Below are positions 27,244 through 37,067 of a DNA stretch of 64,000 bases, in pieces (the stretch's first letter is position 1; the number at the start of each line of letters is the position of its first letter). The notes under the pieces are model-generated. The model was not told the origin of the DNA. It worked only from the letters and a program-made list of their open reading frames with translations, and ran no database searches. The translations under genes were made by a program, and so were the position numbers. Origin of the DNA: CBDFKQ01 sp965248855 (lineage in GTDB: Bacteria > Bacteroidota > Bacteroidia > Cytophagales > 172606-1); assembly GCA_965248855.1 (NCBI GenBank), contig CBDFKQ010000005.1, forward strand, positions 1 to 64,000. Reading direction: 5' to 3'.

Positions 27244-28800
27244 ATGAGAAAAACAAATTTATCAAAACAATTATCAAAAGTTGCTGTACTTTTTATCTTA
27301 GTAACTGCGCTTTTAAGTTCTTGTAAAACTAAAGACCCTGATCCAGTTGTTCCCGGTTCTAAAGTCGTTACGCTAAAGGGAGAAATTAAATCAAATCGTA
27401 CCTTAAGTGCCGATTCATCATATTTACTTAACGGATTCGTATACGTTACATCAGGTGCCACTATTACTATCCCTGCCGGCACTGTTATCAAAGGAGATAA
27501 ATTAAGTAAAGGTACATTAATTATTGAACCGGGTGCTAAGATTACTGCTATTGGAACACCAGACAAACCAATTATTTTTACTTCAAACTTGCCGGTAGGT
27601 TTAAAAAATCTTGGCGATTGGGGTGGGTTGGTTTTAGTTGGTAAAGCACCGCATAATCAAGCAACGGCAACTACACAACCACAGATAGAAGGAGGTCCAA
27701 GGACAACTGGTGGTTCCCCTGACGGACAAAACCTAACAGACAATTCTGGTACCTTACAATATGTAAGGATTGAATATGCTGGGGTTGCGCTATCTCCAAA
27801 TAATGAAATTAACGGTTTGACACTATTTGCAGTAGGTTCTGGTACAACTATTGATCATGTTCAAGTAACATTTGCTAATGATGATTCAATTGAATGGTTT
27901 GGTGGTACTGTTAATTTAAAAAGAATAATATGCTTTAGAGGAATTGATGACGATTTTGATACAGACAACGGATATTCAGGGAATGTTCAATTTGGATTAG
28001 GTGTCCGTGATTTAACTATTGCAGATCAATCTGGTTCTAAAGGCTTTGAATCGGATAACGATGCTACTGGCGATGGTTTCTTACCAAAAACCTTAGCAGT
28101 ATTTTCTAATATGACCCTTATTGGACCAAATGCAGTTGATGCCAATGGAAAAATAATGAAAACAGATATTAATCAACAGCCAGCAAATCCAAGCGCAAAT
28201 TATACAGCTGGTATCCATTTAAGAAGAAACTCTTCTTTAAGTACTTTTAATACTATAATAATGGGTTGGCCATGCGGTGTTTTAGTGGATTATGATAAAA
28301 CACTTGCTAATATCAATGCTGGTACATTAGTGATGAAAAATAATCTTATGGGAGGTATTTATAACGGTAAGGTTACTTATTCTGATTTGACTACTGGAAC
28401 TAAAAGAGATTTATTATATCTTCCTGCCAAAGGGGATGGTAGCATTACACCAGCTGGTTTTACAGGTATGAGCCTTGATTCATCTCAAGTTTTCCCTAAT
28501 TCTACATCAATTTATGGATGGTGGGCAGCAAATAAAAATGTGCGTTACGTATCAACGGATGAAGTAAAATTAACAATGCCTTTCGGAGATTATTTGAAGG
28601 CTGCAATTACTACTAAATTTAATGCATTACCTGCAACAGGTTCTCCAGCATTAGGATTTGCTTCTTTTGCTGATCCAAAGGTATCAGGTACGTTCTTTGA
28701 AAAAGTAACCTACGCCGGTGCTTTAGCAACTGACAACAACTTTAGTACTGAAGCTTGGGTAAATTTTGATCCTCAAAATACTGATTACCCTAATAAATAA
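27244..28800 (+). CDS. Surface lipoprotein with predicted parallel beta-helix, partner of TonB receptor
   Basis: A 518-residue lipoprotein: lipobox LLSSC (Cys27), then a linker and a long repetitive region with the turns of a right-handed beta-helix (VYVTSGATITIPAGTVIKGD, LIIEPGAKITAIGTPDKPII, GDWGGLVLVGKAP, LQYVRIEYAGVAL). The sequence IKGDKLSKGTLIIEPGAK is characteristic of a Bacteroidota family of unknown function often found beside TonB receptors. It presumably sits on the cell surface and hands ligand to the receptor, the role SusD has elsewhere, but this is inference. A rho-independent terminator follows at 28824. Confidence 0.75.
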   Translation: MRKTNLSKQLSKVAVLFILVTALLSSCKTKDPDPVVPGSKVVTLKGEIKSNRTLSADSSYLLNGFVYVTSGATITIPAGTVIKGDKLSKGTLIIEPGAKITAIGTPDKPIIFTSNLPVGLKNLGDWGGLVLVGKAPHNQATATTQPQIEGGPRTTGGSPDGQNLTDNSGTLQYVRIEYAGVALSPNNEINGLTLFAVGSGTTIDHVQVTFANDDSIEWFGGTVNLKRIICFRGIDDDFDTDNGYSGNVQFGLGVRDLTIADQSGSKGFESDNDATGDGFLPKTLAVFSNMTLIGPNAVDANGKIMKTDINQQPANPSANYTAGIHLRRNSSLSTFNTIIMGWPCGVLVDYDKTLANINAGTLVMKNNLMGGIYNGKVTYSDLTTGTKRDLLYLPAKGDGSITPAGFTGMSLDSSQVFPNSTSIYGWWAANKNVRYVSTDEVKLTMPFGDYLKAAITTKFNALPATGSPALGFASFADPKVSGTFFEKVTYAGALATDNNFSTEAWVNFDPQNTDYPNK

Positions 28801-28823
28801 TAATATTAGTAATTACAAAAAAT

Positions 28824-28852
28824 AGCCTGAGCTAAAACTCAGGCTTTTTTTG
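28824..28852 (+). terminator. Rho-independent terminator after the beta-helix lipoprotein
   Basis: AGCCTGAG (28824-28831) and CTCAGGCT (28838-28845) form a perfect 8-bp stem with a 6-base loop, followed by seven T. Confidence 0.9.
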
Positions 28853-28897
28853 TAGGTTTTTTAATGAAATTGTAATTTATATTTTAATAGAATCGCG

Positions 28898-29488
28898 ATG
28901 GTAAATAAATTTTTAGTGGTATGTGTTACAATATTATTTTTTACGAATTGTAATCAGAATGAAAAAAAAAGTAAAGAATCTTTTGATAATGAAATTAAAG
29001 ATACATTAGCCCACATTATTGAAAAAAATATTGCTGTATTTGACAAAAGGTTAGATATAAAAATGAAACGTAAATATGAATACCTTTCTAATGAAACGGT
29101 AATCACTCTTCAAAAATATTTTGATAATGGGGATACAACTAAGCTTTTAAAAATCCGTGCTGAAAAAGTAAATACTGATACACTTGATGTGATCCAATAT
29201 CATTTTCTACATGATACACTTATCCTTATCCATGATTATTTTTATAATAAAAAATGCGGCAATGGTAAAGAATGTATGACTGAGAAAAAGTATTATTTCG
29301 ATAAGGGTAAATTCGTTTCTTCAGTTGAGCGTGAAGAGCAAGGGACTACCCAAAGTCCACCTGATATTGGCAAGTCGGAATTTAAGGTTTTTGCACCTGC
29401 CGATTCAGTTATAAAAAATAAAATGATAAGATTGGAATTGATTAACAAAAAGTACTACTCACTTCCTTACCCTAAACAAAAAAAGTAA
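28898..29488 (+). CDS. Small lipoprotein of unknown function
   Basis: The 196-residue protein has a signal peptide with lipobox FFTNC (Cys18) and a charged mature part with one Cys pair (KKCGNGKEC, about residues 122-130). Composition is rich in K, D and T. I recognise no family. It lies past a terminator and has its own terminator at 29515, so it is a single-gene unit. Fold and role unknown. Confidence 0.6.
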   Translation: MVNKFLVVCVTILFFTNCNQNEKKSKESFDNEIKDTLAHIIEKNIAVFDKRLDIKMKRKYEYLSNETVITLQKYFDNGDTTKLLKIRAEKVNTDTLDVIQYHFLHDTLILIHDYFYNKKCGNGKECMTEKKYYFDKGKFVSSVEREEQGTTQSPPDIGKSEFKVFAPADSVIKNKMIRLELINKKYYSLPYPKQKK

Positions 29489-29514
29489 ATTACTATTTTT
29501 TAACACTATCTTTC

Positions 29515-29552
29515 AGCTAATAAGTTTATAAAAAAATTTATTAGCTTTTTTT
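29515..29552 (+). terminator. Rho-independent terminator
   Basis: AGCTAATAA (29515-29523) and TTATTAGCT (29538-29546) pair and are followed by a T-run to 29552. It ends the lipoprotein gene at 28898-29488. Confidence 0.8.
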
Positions 29553-29754
29553 ATGCCCCAAAATATTTTAATCACTGGTTGGACAGGTTTCGTTTTTATG
29601 CAAGATCTCAATATTAAATAGTTCTAAACAAACATTCCAATCAACTTTGATTCATCAATTCTTAAGGACTTCTTTCAAGTTATTTGATTTTGGACAAGTT
29701 TTCCCATACATTCTATCTTGACATAGTGGGTATATATTATATGGGAAATTTTTT

Positions 29755-32169
29755 TTATAATTTAAAATAATTTCTCCCACCCCTCAAGCTAAAGCTTTTC
29801 CCTTTCCAAATAAATTTCCCTATGATTTGCTTTGGCAATATTATTTCGGCAGTCCAGCCTTTGGAAAAAATATACTTTACCGATATTTCTCCGTTAGGGT
29901 GGGGTATTCTTCCTTCAACAGAAATTAATTCACCTAAATTTGGTTCAATAATTACTGTTTTGAAACCATTAGTACCGGGGTTTATCCCGCAAACGGTGGC
30001 CAATAAATCATAATTAGGGCTTGCACTCCAGGCATGGCAATCAGATCTGGTAGGTTCAGGTTTTTCAGCAAATGTGCTTAATCCCATAGTGATCATATTT
30101 TTCCATGGCTCTAAGTTTTTTATATAATTATTGCCAAGACCGGCCTTTTTCATAGCCTGAAGTAGATAAAATCTATAATAAAAACTGCATTGGATTATTT
30201 TTGTAGATTTTACTGCTTCGTTAATTATATTCTTCCATGCATTTTTTGGAAAAGTTTCTGTTAATACGGCAAGTGCCTGTGCGTGTTGACTAAATTCTTT
30301 TTTATCGGGGGTATCGGCAATAAAATTTAGATGACTATCCCAACACATCTCTAATGTTTTCTTTTTAAGTTTTTCTGATAATAACCAATATTGTTGACTT
30401 TCAGATTTAAATTCAAAAAAGTTATAAAGCTCCGATGCTTTTTGAAGAGCCCATACATATTGAAGGGTAAGTATTGATGAGTTCCCTTCTAAGGCACCGG
30501 CCGGCACCCCGCTTACTTCATCACTTCCTTTCCATGTCCATTGCTCTGTCCAATCAACAAAATTCCAAAAAGGCATTTTTCCAAGCATTCCCTTTTCATT
30601 AATATATTTTTTGTGCCATTCCAATACCTTTTTTACATCCGGTAAAAATTGCTTAACAAACTCATTATCTTGTCGAATCATCCAATAATCATGTATCATG
30701 TGTACCCAAAATAATGAAAAAGGTGCTATAACTTGTTTCATATTACTTGGGTAGCGGCTTTGTGTAAGGCCTTCTTTTATCATGGATTGGCGAAACTGAA
30801 TAATCGCATTTCTCATTAATTTGTCATCGCCTGTTACGTAAAGAGAGATTAATGCCTGAATACGGGTATCTCCAATATATTGGAGCTGCTCATAATATGG
30901 GCAATCCATATATGTATCATAAGCACAAAGCCTTGCAGTTCTCCAGCCAACATCCCATATTTTTTTGATACTTTCATCATTACTTTTAAATAATGCCTTC
31001 TCTTGAAAGGGGTAGGCAGTATATACACTTTTAAAATTATGAATCTTTAATTCCTGTTGGTGATTTTCTATATTTAACTCTATATATCTAAAAGCCCTGA
31101 ACCAATGAGTAGTAAACAATCTGTTTTCTCCACCATCCGGCAAGAAAACATCTTCATTACCTGCTATTTTTTTCTCATTTATATCATTTCTATTTCCTTT
31201 TTCACCATTTTTATCGAAAAGTGCTTCTGCATAAGTTAAGGTTATCCTCGCTCCTCTCCCTCCACTCAATAATAATTGGGGATAAGCAGTAGTAAGTGCT
31301 CCTTGATCAACCAGTATTTTAACTTTACGCCATGTCGGAATTATCAGGTCGCCATTTCCTGTTATAAAATTTTCATTTTTCTCAATCCCTTCTGCTTTTC
31401 TTACATTTTTAAATACCTGTTCTTGCTCTATCGGTAAAGGAATAGTACGGGGAATTAATTTTCTTAAGGAACCTGCCTGTTGGCTCGGGACATAATCCTT
31501 TTTTATAGTACCGGGCTTAGAAAGATAAGCCATTATTATTTCTTCATTTAAAACAGGCTTTTCTGTTTCGGTTGCTGAAGGCCAGTTGCTATCATCATAT
31601 TTTAATTTTTCCCATCCCCAAGGAAATTTTTCTCCAAATATTTGTTCACCTGAGCCGGTTATGTGGGAGATGGTGGCAACCGGCGAATAAGAATAATTTT
31701 CAATTACTTTCCAAGATTTATTTGTATTTGCTATCGCTTCATTTTCTGAATTTCCTTGAATCAAAAATCCTGTTTGATAAGTTATTTGCGACCATGATGC
31801 ATTTTCGCCATCGTTCCAAACCACAGCCGCCAATATATTTTTACCCGTAGTTACATATTGGGCAATATCGATTGTTTCAAATTGCCAATGGCTTGTATCA
31901 CCTTTTGCAGGACCGCTACAGCAACTTTTTCCATTGACAAATAAACGGTAACGTGGGTCGGCAGAAATATGAATAATGAATGAACCGGGTTTGGATTGGA
32001 GATCGATTATTTTCCTAAAATGAGTAACGCTATAAGTATGCGAACCTTTTGAAAAAGCAATCCATGAAGCATTCCATGGTTTTAAATAAAGATCTTTGGC
32101 TATTTGCTGTGCCCGAGTTGAAATAAAGATGAATAAAAAGAAAACAATAAGGTTAATATTTTTTTTCAT
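29755..32169 (-). CDS. Secreted GH78-type alpha-L-rhamnosidase
   Basis: The 804-residue exported protein (signal peptide ending STRAQ, residue 21) has an N-terminal beta-sandwich carbohydrate-binding region (about 30-200; RYRLFVNGKSCCSGPAKGD) and an (alpha/alpha)6 barrel. The GH78 active-site segment DCPYYEQLQYIGDTRIQ retains the three acidic residues of the family motif D-C-P-x-x-E-x-x-x-x-x-G-D, and HAWSASPNYDLLATVCGI marks the end of the barrel. GH78 enzymes release terminal alpha-L-rhamnose from plant or bacterial glycans. It has no linked susCD or regulator. Some GH78-like proteins have other specificities. Confidence 0.85.
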   Translation of the reverse strand: MKKNINLIVFFLFIFISTRAQQIAKDLYLKPWNASWIAFSKGSHTYSVTHFRKIIDLQSKPGSFIIHISADPRYRLFVNGKSCCSGPAKGDTSHWQFETIDIAQYVTTGKNILAAVVWNDGENASWSQITYQTGFLIQGNSENEAIANTNKSWKVIENYSYSPVATISHITGSGEQIFGEKFPWGWEKLKYDDSNWPSATETEKPVLNEEIIMAYLSKPGTIKKDYVPSQQAGSLRKLIPRTIPLPIEQEQVFKNVRKAEGIEKNENFITGNGDLIIPTWRKVKILVDQGALTTAYPQLLLSGGRGARITLTYAEALFDKNGEKGNRNDINEKKIAGNEDVFLPDGGENRLFTTHWFRAFRYIELNIENHQQELKIHNFKSVYTAYPFQEKALFKSNDESIKKIWDVGWRTARLCAYDTYMDCPYYEQLQYIGDTRIQALISLYVTGDDKLMRNAIIQFRQSMIKEGLTQSRYPSNMKQVIAPFSLFWVHMIHDYWMIRQDNEFVKQFLPDVKKVLEWHKKYINEKGMLGKMPFWNFVDWTEQWTWKGSDEVSGVPAGALEGNSSILTLQYVWALQKASELYNFFEFKSESQQYWLLSEKLKKKTLEMCWDSHLNFIADTPDKKEFSQHAQALAVLTETFPKNAWKNIINEAVKSTKIIQCSFYYRFYLLQAMKKAGLGNNYIKNLEPWKNMITMGLSTFAEKPEPTRSDCHAWSASPNYDLLATVCGINPGTNGFKTVIIEPNLGELISVEGRIPHPNGEISVKYIFSKGWTAEIILPKQIIGKFIWKGKSFSLRGGRNYFKL

Positions 32170-32419
32170 TTAAAATTTATTGAAATAATTAAATATTCAA
32201 TTAAAAGAAAAAAATTGAAACCTTCTAAATTATAGATGTATTTAGGAAATCTTTTTAAAATTTTTTATTAATTTCAATTATTAATACTTTAAACCTTTAT
32301 TCAGACTTAAAAACCCTACAGTCACTTAGCTTCCGAGCGACTAAATAAGGTTAATTAACATCAAACAATTTGTTTAAAACTATTTTCTGTTTATAATGTT
32401 AAATAAATAAAAATCATTT

Positions 32420-33337
32420 ATGCAAAATGCAGTTTTAATAACAGGAGGGTCAGGTTTAATTGGTACCCGATTAACAGAATTGTTAATTGAACAAGGTTAT
32501 AAAGTAAAATTGCTGAGTAGGAATAAAAAGAAAATACCAAATGTTGAAGTTTATCAATGGGATATTGAAAAATCTATTATTGATAATGAAGCATTTAAAA
32601 ATACAGATTACATTATACATTTAGCCGGATCGGGTATTGCTGATGAAAAATGGACTGATGAAAGAAAAAAAGACATTATCAATAGCCGTACAGAATCTTC
32701 TCAACTTTTATTTGACAATTTAAAAGCAAATACTAATACTGTTAAAGCAATTATATCAGCCTCAGGTATAGGAATTTATGGTGGTGATAGTGGCTCATTC
32801 TTAATGAAAGAAGATTCCACTTATGGAAGCGATTTTTTAGCAGAAACTTGTAAAGCATGGGAAAAATCTGTAGAACAATTTGAAATTTTAGGTTTAAGAA
32901 GAGTAAGTATTAGAATTGGAATTGTGTTAAGTGAAAAAGGTGGAGCATTACCCAAGTTAATAGAACCTATTAAATTAGGTGCAGGATCTGCTTTGGGATC
33001 GGGAAAACAAATAATGTCGTGGATACATATTGATGATGTTTGCAATATGTTCATTCACGCTTTAAAAAATGAAGAAATGAATGGTGCTTACAATGCTGTA
33101 TCACCCACACCTGTGAGCAACGAAATATTTACAAAACTAGCTGCTAAAGTTTTACACCGATGGAAACTTCCTTTTAATGTACCTGCTAAAGCGATTCAAT
33201 TACTTTTTGGTGAAATGTCAATAGCCATTTTGAGTAATAATAATGTCTCGAACGAAAAAATTGTTAAGTCTGGTTTTAAATATAAATTTATTAAACCGGA
33301 AGATGCTTTGAAGGATTTGTTAAGTAATCATCTCTAA
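32420..33337 (+). CDS. TIGR01777 family SDR epimerase-like protein (YfcH type)
   Basis: The 305-residue extended SDR starts with a Rossmann motif TGGSGLIG (residues 8-15). Family segments follow: YIIHLAGSGIADEKWTDERK, ISASGIGIYGG, VSIRIGIVLSEKGGALPKL, SWIHIDDV and NAVSPTPVSN. The C-terminal DUF1731 region completes it. The family is widespread, sometimes labelled a cell division inhibitor, with no proven substrate. A weak hairpin at 33344-33362 follows the stop. Confidence 0.9.
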   Translation: MQNAVLITGGSGLIGTRLTELLIEQGYKVKLLSRNKKKIPNVEVYQWDIEKSIIDNEAFKNTDYIIHLAGSGIADEKWTDERKKDIINSRTESSQLLFDNLKANTNTVKAIISASGIGIYGGDSGSFLMKEDSTYGSDFLAETCKAWEKSVEQFEILGLRRVSIRIGIVLSEKGGALPKLIEPIKLGAGSALGSGKQIMSWIHIDDVCNMFIHALKNEEMNGAYNAVSPTPVSNEIFTKLAAKVLHRWKLPFNVPAKAIQLLFGEMSIAILSNNNVSNEKIVKSGFKYKFIKPEDALKDLLSNHL

Positions 33338-33343
33338 GGAACT

Positions 33344-33362
33344 AAAAAGTAATTTACTTTTT
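33344..33362 (+). terminator. Weak terminator-like hairpin
   Basis: AAAAAGT and ACTTTTT pair around a 5-base loop right after the epimerase gene. A second imperfect stem (AAAATTGCTT pairing with AAGCAATTTT, within 33366-33412) lies just beyond. Both are AT-rich and of modest strength. Confidence 0.45.
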
Positions 33363-33613
33363 ATAAAATTGCTTACTTTGAAAAAAGGTAAGCCAAAAGT
33401 AAAAGCAATTTTTATTTCTTCCCACACTTCGTTGATAATCCTTCAGACCTTTATTCTTATAAAAAGTAGGACCCTGCCTGTAATAGTTTTCCAAAATCAA
33501 TTATGCCTTTTAATGTCAATTAAAGATGAATTGCGAAATTTTTAGTTAAAGTAAATTTTATTTAACCTTACATGAATATAATTTATGGTGATGCCTAAAC
33601 ATTAAGTTTAAAA

Positions 33614-35500
33614 ATGATAAAAAGAATATTACTGCTACTCATATTTGTTCCATTCCTATCAACTTATTCCCAAGTACCGGCTACGGAAGACTCGTTAACC
33701 ACTTTTTTGCACAATCATCCCAAAGACACCCTTTATGTTTGGGCCATGCGGCCTTATGCCCTAATCCAAATTTATGAAAAAGGCAACCAGACAAAAGGCG
33801 ATTCCATTGCAAACGAAATTAAAATATTATCGGAAAAATTAAATTATGGAAGAGGTATATACTTCAGCTATTTAATTAAAGCTATTGTAAACCAACAAAG
33901 AACAGAAAAAAGGGAAATGTTGAAAAATTTTTTCAAATGCTACGAAACTGTAATTAAATACAAGCTTAACAAATACCTGCATGAAGCTACGCTTAATAAT
34001 ATAGCAGTAGCTCATGACGGCCTTGGCAATAAGGATAGTAGTATGAAATACAGCCTTTTGGCAATTAAAGTACAGGAAGATAATAAACTTAAGAATATTG
34101 ATTGCTCTCCTTATATAACAGTTGGCAAGGTTCTCAAATTTTATAAAAAATATGATGAAGCATTAAAATATTTTAATAAGGCATTACATATTGCTTCCGG
34201 TAAGAAGGATTACAATGCAATGGCTATTATAGAAAACAATATAGGAAATGTATATGATGACCTTGAAAAACCTAATGAGGCGATCAAACACTTTCAGTTA
34301 GGGTTGAAATATGCTGAAGAAGGAAAATACCTCCTCTTACAAACCGATTTAATAACCAACCTGGGCAGGATGTATATGGATCAAAATAAATTTAAAGAGG
34401 CGGAAGTATACATGAAGCGCAATGAAACATTGTGCAAAAGCCTTGAATCAGAAAAGGCTTTAAGCACAGTATACATAAATTTGGGTCAACTTTATCAAAA
34501 ACAAAAAAAATATGCTTTAGCTGAATCATATTTCTTTAAGGCATTGCCCATATCTGAAAAAAGTGAAAATCCTAAAGACAGGCAATCAATAAGAACCTCA
34601 TTAGCTGATTTTTATTTTGAAAATAAGAATTTCTTAAAGGCTTATCAATACCTTATAAAAGCCAATTCATCTCGCGATTCTGCTTATACAATTGAATCGG
34701 ATTTACATACTAAGGAACTACTGGCAAAATATGAAACCGAGAAAAAAGAACAGCACATTAAATTGCTGGATGAAGAAGCAGAAATTAGCCGCTTAAAAAT
34801 TATTGGACTTATTATAGGTGGGTTTTTATTGGTATTACTTAGTGCCATTACAATTATTATGATAATGAACCGAAATAAAATTAAACGTTTGGAAGATTCG
34901 CAACGCATTAGAAATAAAATAGCTTCTGATCTTCATGATGAAATAGGAAGTACTTTAAGCAGTATTTCAATTTTATCTGAAATTGTTTCATATCAAAAAG
35001 AACATAGTGAATACAAACCTGAAGTAATGGCCCAAATCAGCAACGATGCCAGAGAGGTAATCGAAAAAATTGATGAAATTATTTGGACTGTTAACCCTCA
35101 AAATGATGCTTTTTACAACCTCGAAACGCGTATAAAAACATTTGCAATTCCTTTATTTGAATTTAAAAATATTGTTTTTAAAATAAACTTTCCTGATATA
35201 CATGAATCAGTGAGCATAGACATGAGCCAGCGCAGGGATATTTATTTAATTATGAAAGAAGCAATCAACAACCTGATAAAATATAGTAAATGTAAAAACG
35301 CAGAAATAAAGGGTTGGGTGAAAGATGGAATATTAACATTAAAAATAAGCGATGACGGGATAGGCTTTGATACTTCAAAAGAAAGCCATAGAAACGGATT
35401 GAAAAATATGCAGGCCAGGGCAGATAAAATCAATGCAACACTATCTATCATAAGTAAACAGGATATGGGCACCGAAATAGTTTTAATTGTTAAGTTATAG
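33614..35500 (+). CDS. TPR-containing sensor histidine kinase (HisKA_3 type)
   Basis: The 628-residue protein has a signal peptide (residues 1-20), a periplasmic array of tetratricopeptide repeats (about 60-380; for example YDEALKYFNKALHIAS and AIIENNIGNVYDDLEKPNEA), one membrane helix (about 394-417), then a short coiled coil and the kinase. His441 in SDLHDEIGSTLSSIS is the HisKA_3 phosphorylation site; NNLIKYSKC and ISDDGIGFD are the N and G boxes. The TPR array probably senses a protein or peptide. The cognate LuxR-type regulator follows 81 bases downstream. Similar kinases are common in this phylum. Confidence 0.92.
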   Translation: MIKRILLLLIFVPFLSTYSQVPATEDSLTTFLHNHPKDTLYVWAMRPYALIQIYEKGNQTKGDSIANEIKILSEKLNYGRGIYFSYLIKAIVNQQRTEKREMLKNFFKCYETVIKYKLNKYLHEATLNNIAVAHDGLGNKDSSMKYSLLAIKVQEDNKLKNIDCSPYITVGKVLKFYKKYDEALKYFNKALHIASGKKDYNAMAIIENNIGNVYDDLEKPNEAIKHFQLGLKYAEEGKYLLLQTDLITNLGRMYMDQNKFKEAEVYMKRNETLCKSLESEKALSTVYINLGQLYQKQKKYALAESYFFKALPISEKSENPKDRQSIRTSLADFYFENKNFLKAYQYLIKANSSRDSAYTIESDLHTKELLAKYETEKKEQHIKLLDEEAEISRLKIIGLIIGGFLLVLLSAITIIMIMNRNKIKRLEDSQRIRNKIASDLHDEIGSTLSSISILSEIVSYQKEHSEYKPEVMAQISNDAREVIEKIDEIIWTVNPQNDAFYNLETRIKTFAIPLFEFKNIVFKINFPDIHESVSIDMSQRRDIYLIMKEAINNLIKYSKCKNAEIKGWVKDGILTLKISDDGIGFDTSKESHRNGLKNMQARADKINATLSIISKQDMGTEIVLIVKL

Positions 35501-35514
35501 TTTAAACAAGATTT

Positions 35515-35541
35515 TTCAAACCATATATTTATCCGATTGAC
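35515..35541 (+). repeat. 27-bp direct repeat, copy 1, before the response regulator
   Basis: The sequence from TTCAAACC to CGATTGAC is repeated at 36279-36306 with one extra A. Its last bases, ATTGAC, could supply a -33 TTG for an imperfect -7 element (ACAATTTG, 35559-35566) 19 bases on. Confidence 0.65.
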
Positions 35542-35581
35542 AAAAAATAAAAAAACAGACAATTTGCAAGGGAATAATATA

Positions 35582-36238
35582 ATGAATGAAAATGTGATTA
35601 AGATAGCCATTTATGAAGATAACGATACCCTCAGGACAAGCCTGTCACATTTACTACAGAGCACTGAAGAATTTGAATTTGCAGGTTCGTTTTCAAGCCC
35701 GGTAAATATCATAGACAATTGTAAAAATATTACACCCAACGTCATATTAATGGATATCGATATGCCTGCGGTTAATGGAATAGAAGCTACTATTCTTGTA
35801 AAGGAATATTTTCCTGAAATTAATATTTTAATTTTAACTGTTTTTGAAGATAGGGATAAGTTATTTAATGCCTTGCAGGCAGGAGCTTCAGGTTATCTTT
35901 TAAAAAAATCTAAAATAACAGAAATTATTGAAGCCATACATGAAATTCATAAAGGCGGTTCGCCTATGACACCGGTTATAGCGCGCAAAGTTTTGGAATT
36001 TTTTACCCATCCGAAATCAATTAAAAATTCAGTTGATAATCTTTCTGACAGAGAGATGGATATACTTAAATGCCTTGTAAACGGTGACAGTTATAAAATG
36101 ATTGCTGCTAATTGTTTTATAAGCATGGGCACCGTACGCAGCCATATAAATAATATTTATAAAAAGCTTCAGGTAAATTCAAAGTCGGAAGCGGTAGTTA
36201 AGGCCTTGAGGGATAAAATTGTTATTCCAAAACCTTAA
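35582..36238 (+). CDS. LuxR/NarL-family response regulator
   Basis: I place the start at 35582 (MNENVIKIAIYEDNDTLRTS), 218 residues. The receiver domain (about 5-120) has the acidic pair E-D near residue 12, phosphoacceptor Asp in VILMDIDMP, and K-K-S at the end of the fifth strand. The LuxR helix-turn-helix (about 150-212) reads LSDREMDILKCLVNGDSYK then GTVRSHINNIYKKL. It must be the partner of the adjacent TPR kinase. The same 27-bp sequence lies before this gene and after it, ahead of the next lipoprotein, suggesting shared control. Confidence 0.93.
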   Translation: MNENVIKIAIYEDNDTLRTSLSHLLQSTEEFEFAGSFSSPVNIIDNCKNITPNVILMDIDMPAVNGIEATILVKEYFPEINILILTVFEDRDKLFNALQAGASGYLLKKSKITEIIEAIHEIHKGGSPMTPVIARKVLEFFTHPKSIKNSVDNLSDREMDILKCLVNGDSYKMIAANCFISMGTVRSHINNIYKKLQVNSKSEAVVKALRDKIVIPKP

Positions 36239-36278
36239 TCCTTTTCTAAGCTGCCATCTATTCCCCTCCTCACGGTCG

Positions 36279-36306
36279 TTCAAAACCATATATTTATCCG
36301 ATTGAC
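36279..36306 (+). repeat. 28-bp direct repeat, copy 2, before lipoprotein gene
   Basis: It is identical to 35515-35541 except for one extra A in the run after TTC. It lies 175 bases upstream of the lipoprotein gene at 36481 and about 40 bases after the regulator stop. Its ATTGAC end again lies about 20 bases before a CTTTG sequence. Confidence 0.65.
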
Positions 36307-36480
36307 GGACATTGTTTATTTATTGAGCTTTGTAAAAAAATATTAACGCAGCCTTTAGGTAATAAACGATGAAAATTTTTTATAAAAAGCGCTTTTTATC
36401 CTTCAGCAGCTATAATTCTAAATTATTATACTATTCCAAAATCATCTTAATTATTTTTAAAAACTATTAAAATTTAAAAA

Positions 36481-36981
36481 ATGAAAAAAATTGCTATTCT
36501 TTTTATTCTGGCATTGCTGTCAGTTGCTTGTGGAAAAAAATCTGATCCTGCCCCAACACCTGCAAATGATATTTATATGAGTGCCACTGCCGACAATCAA
36601 TCATTAAGTATTACCGGCCAAGGGAATTTAAGTAATATGAACGGGGTCTCATGTATATTTCAAAAAAGTAATAACAGCCTTTATATTGTTGGAGCTTTTC
36701 CGCAGGCAGACTTAAATATGCAGGTAAGTAGTTTTCCTAAGAAGGCCGGTGATTATGATCTTACCCTCTCTGGCAATGCTGCCAGTTACTTTGATACAAA
36801 AAGTCCTTTAAATCCTGTTGTTTATGTAAATGATAAAAGTGAAAAAGGTGTACTGAGCATTTCGCTTTTTGATGGAAAGACAGTGGAGGGTACTTTTTAT
36901 TATTCAACTTACAATAATTCACTCAAAAAAGCAGTCAAAGTTACCGGTGGTAAATTCAAAGTTCCCTATGTGGAACAATAA
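36481..36981 (+). CDS. Small lipoprotein of unknown function
   Basis: A 166-residue lipoprotein with lipobox LSVAC (Cys17), a Ser/Pro/Ala linker (KKSDPAPTPAND) and a domain of probable beta strands (ATADNQSLSITGQGNL, SNNSLYIVGAFPQADLN, GTFYYSTYNN). The pattern with GTF and repeated small residues recalls Bacteroidota lipoproteins that hold a small beta barrel (DUF6252-like), but I cannot assign it. Its leader contains copy 2 of the 27-28 bp repeat, so control by the neighbouring two-component system is possible. Confidence 0.6.
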   Translation: MKKIAILFILALLSVACGKKSDPAPTPANDIYMSATADNQSLSITGQGNLSNMNGVSCIFQKSNNSLYIVGAFPQADLNMQVSSFPKKAGDYDLTLSGNAASYFDTKSPLNPVVYVNDKSEKGVLSISLFDGKTVEGTFYYSTYNNSLKKAVKVTGGKFKVPYVEQ

Positions 36982-37067
36982 GAAATTGAATGTTTGATTT
37001 ATTTATAACAAACATTTATGTTTCATCATACTTAATATATATATAAAGACCTATTATTATCAAACCA

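Noticed and set aside
29553..29621. A 22-codon frame beginning MPQNILITGWTGFV, like the start of a nucleotide-sugar epimerase
   Set aside because: It ends at once with TAG, overlaps the T-run of a terminator, and nothing epimerase-like follows. It is either chance or a relic too short to support.
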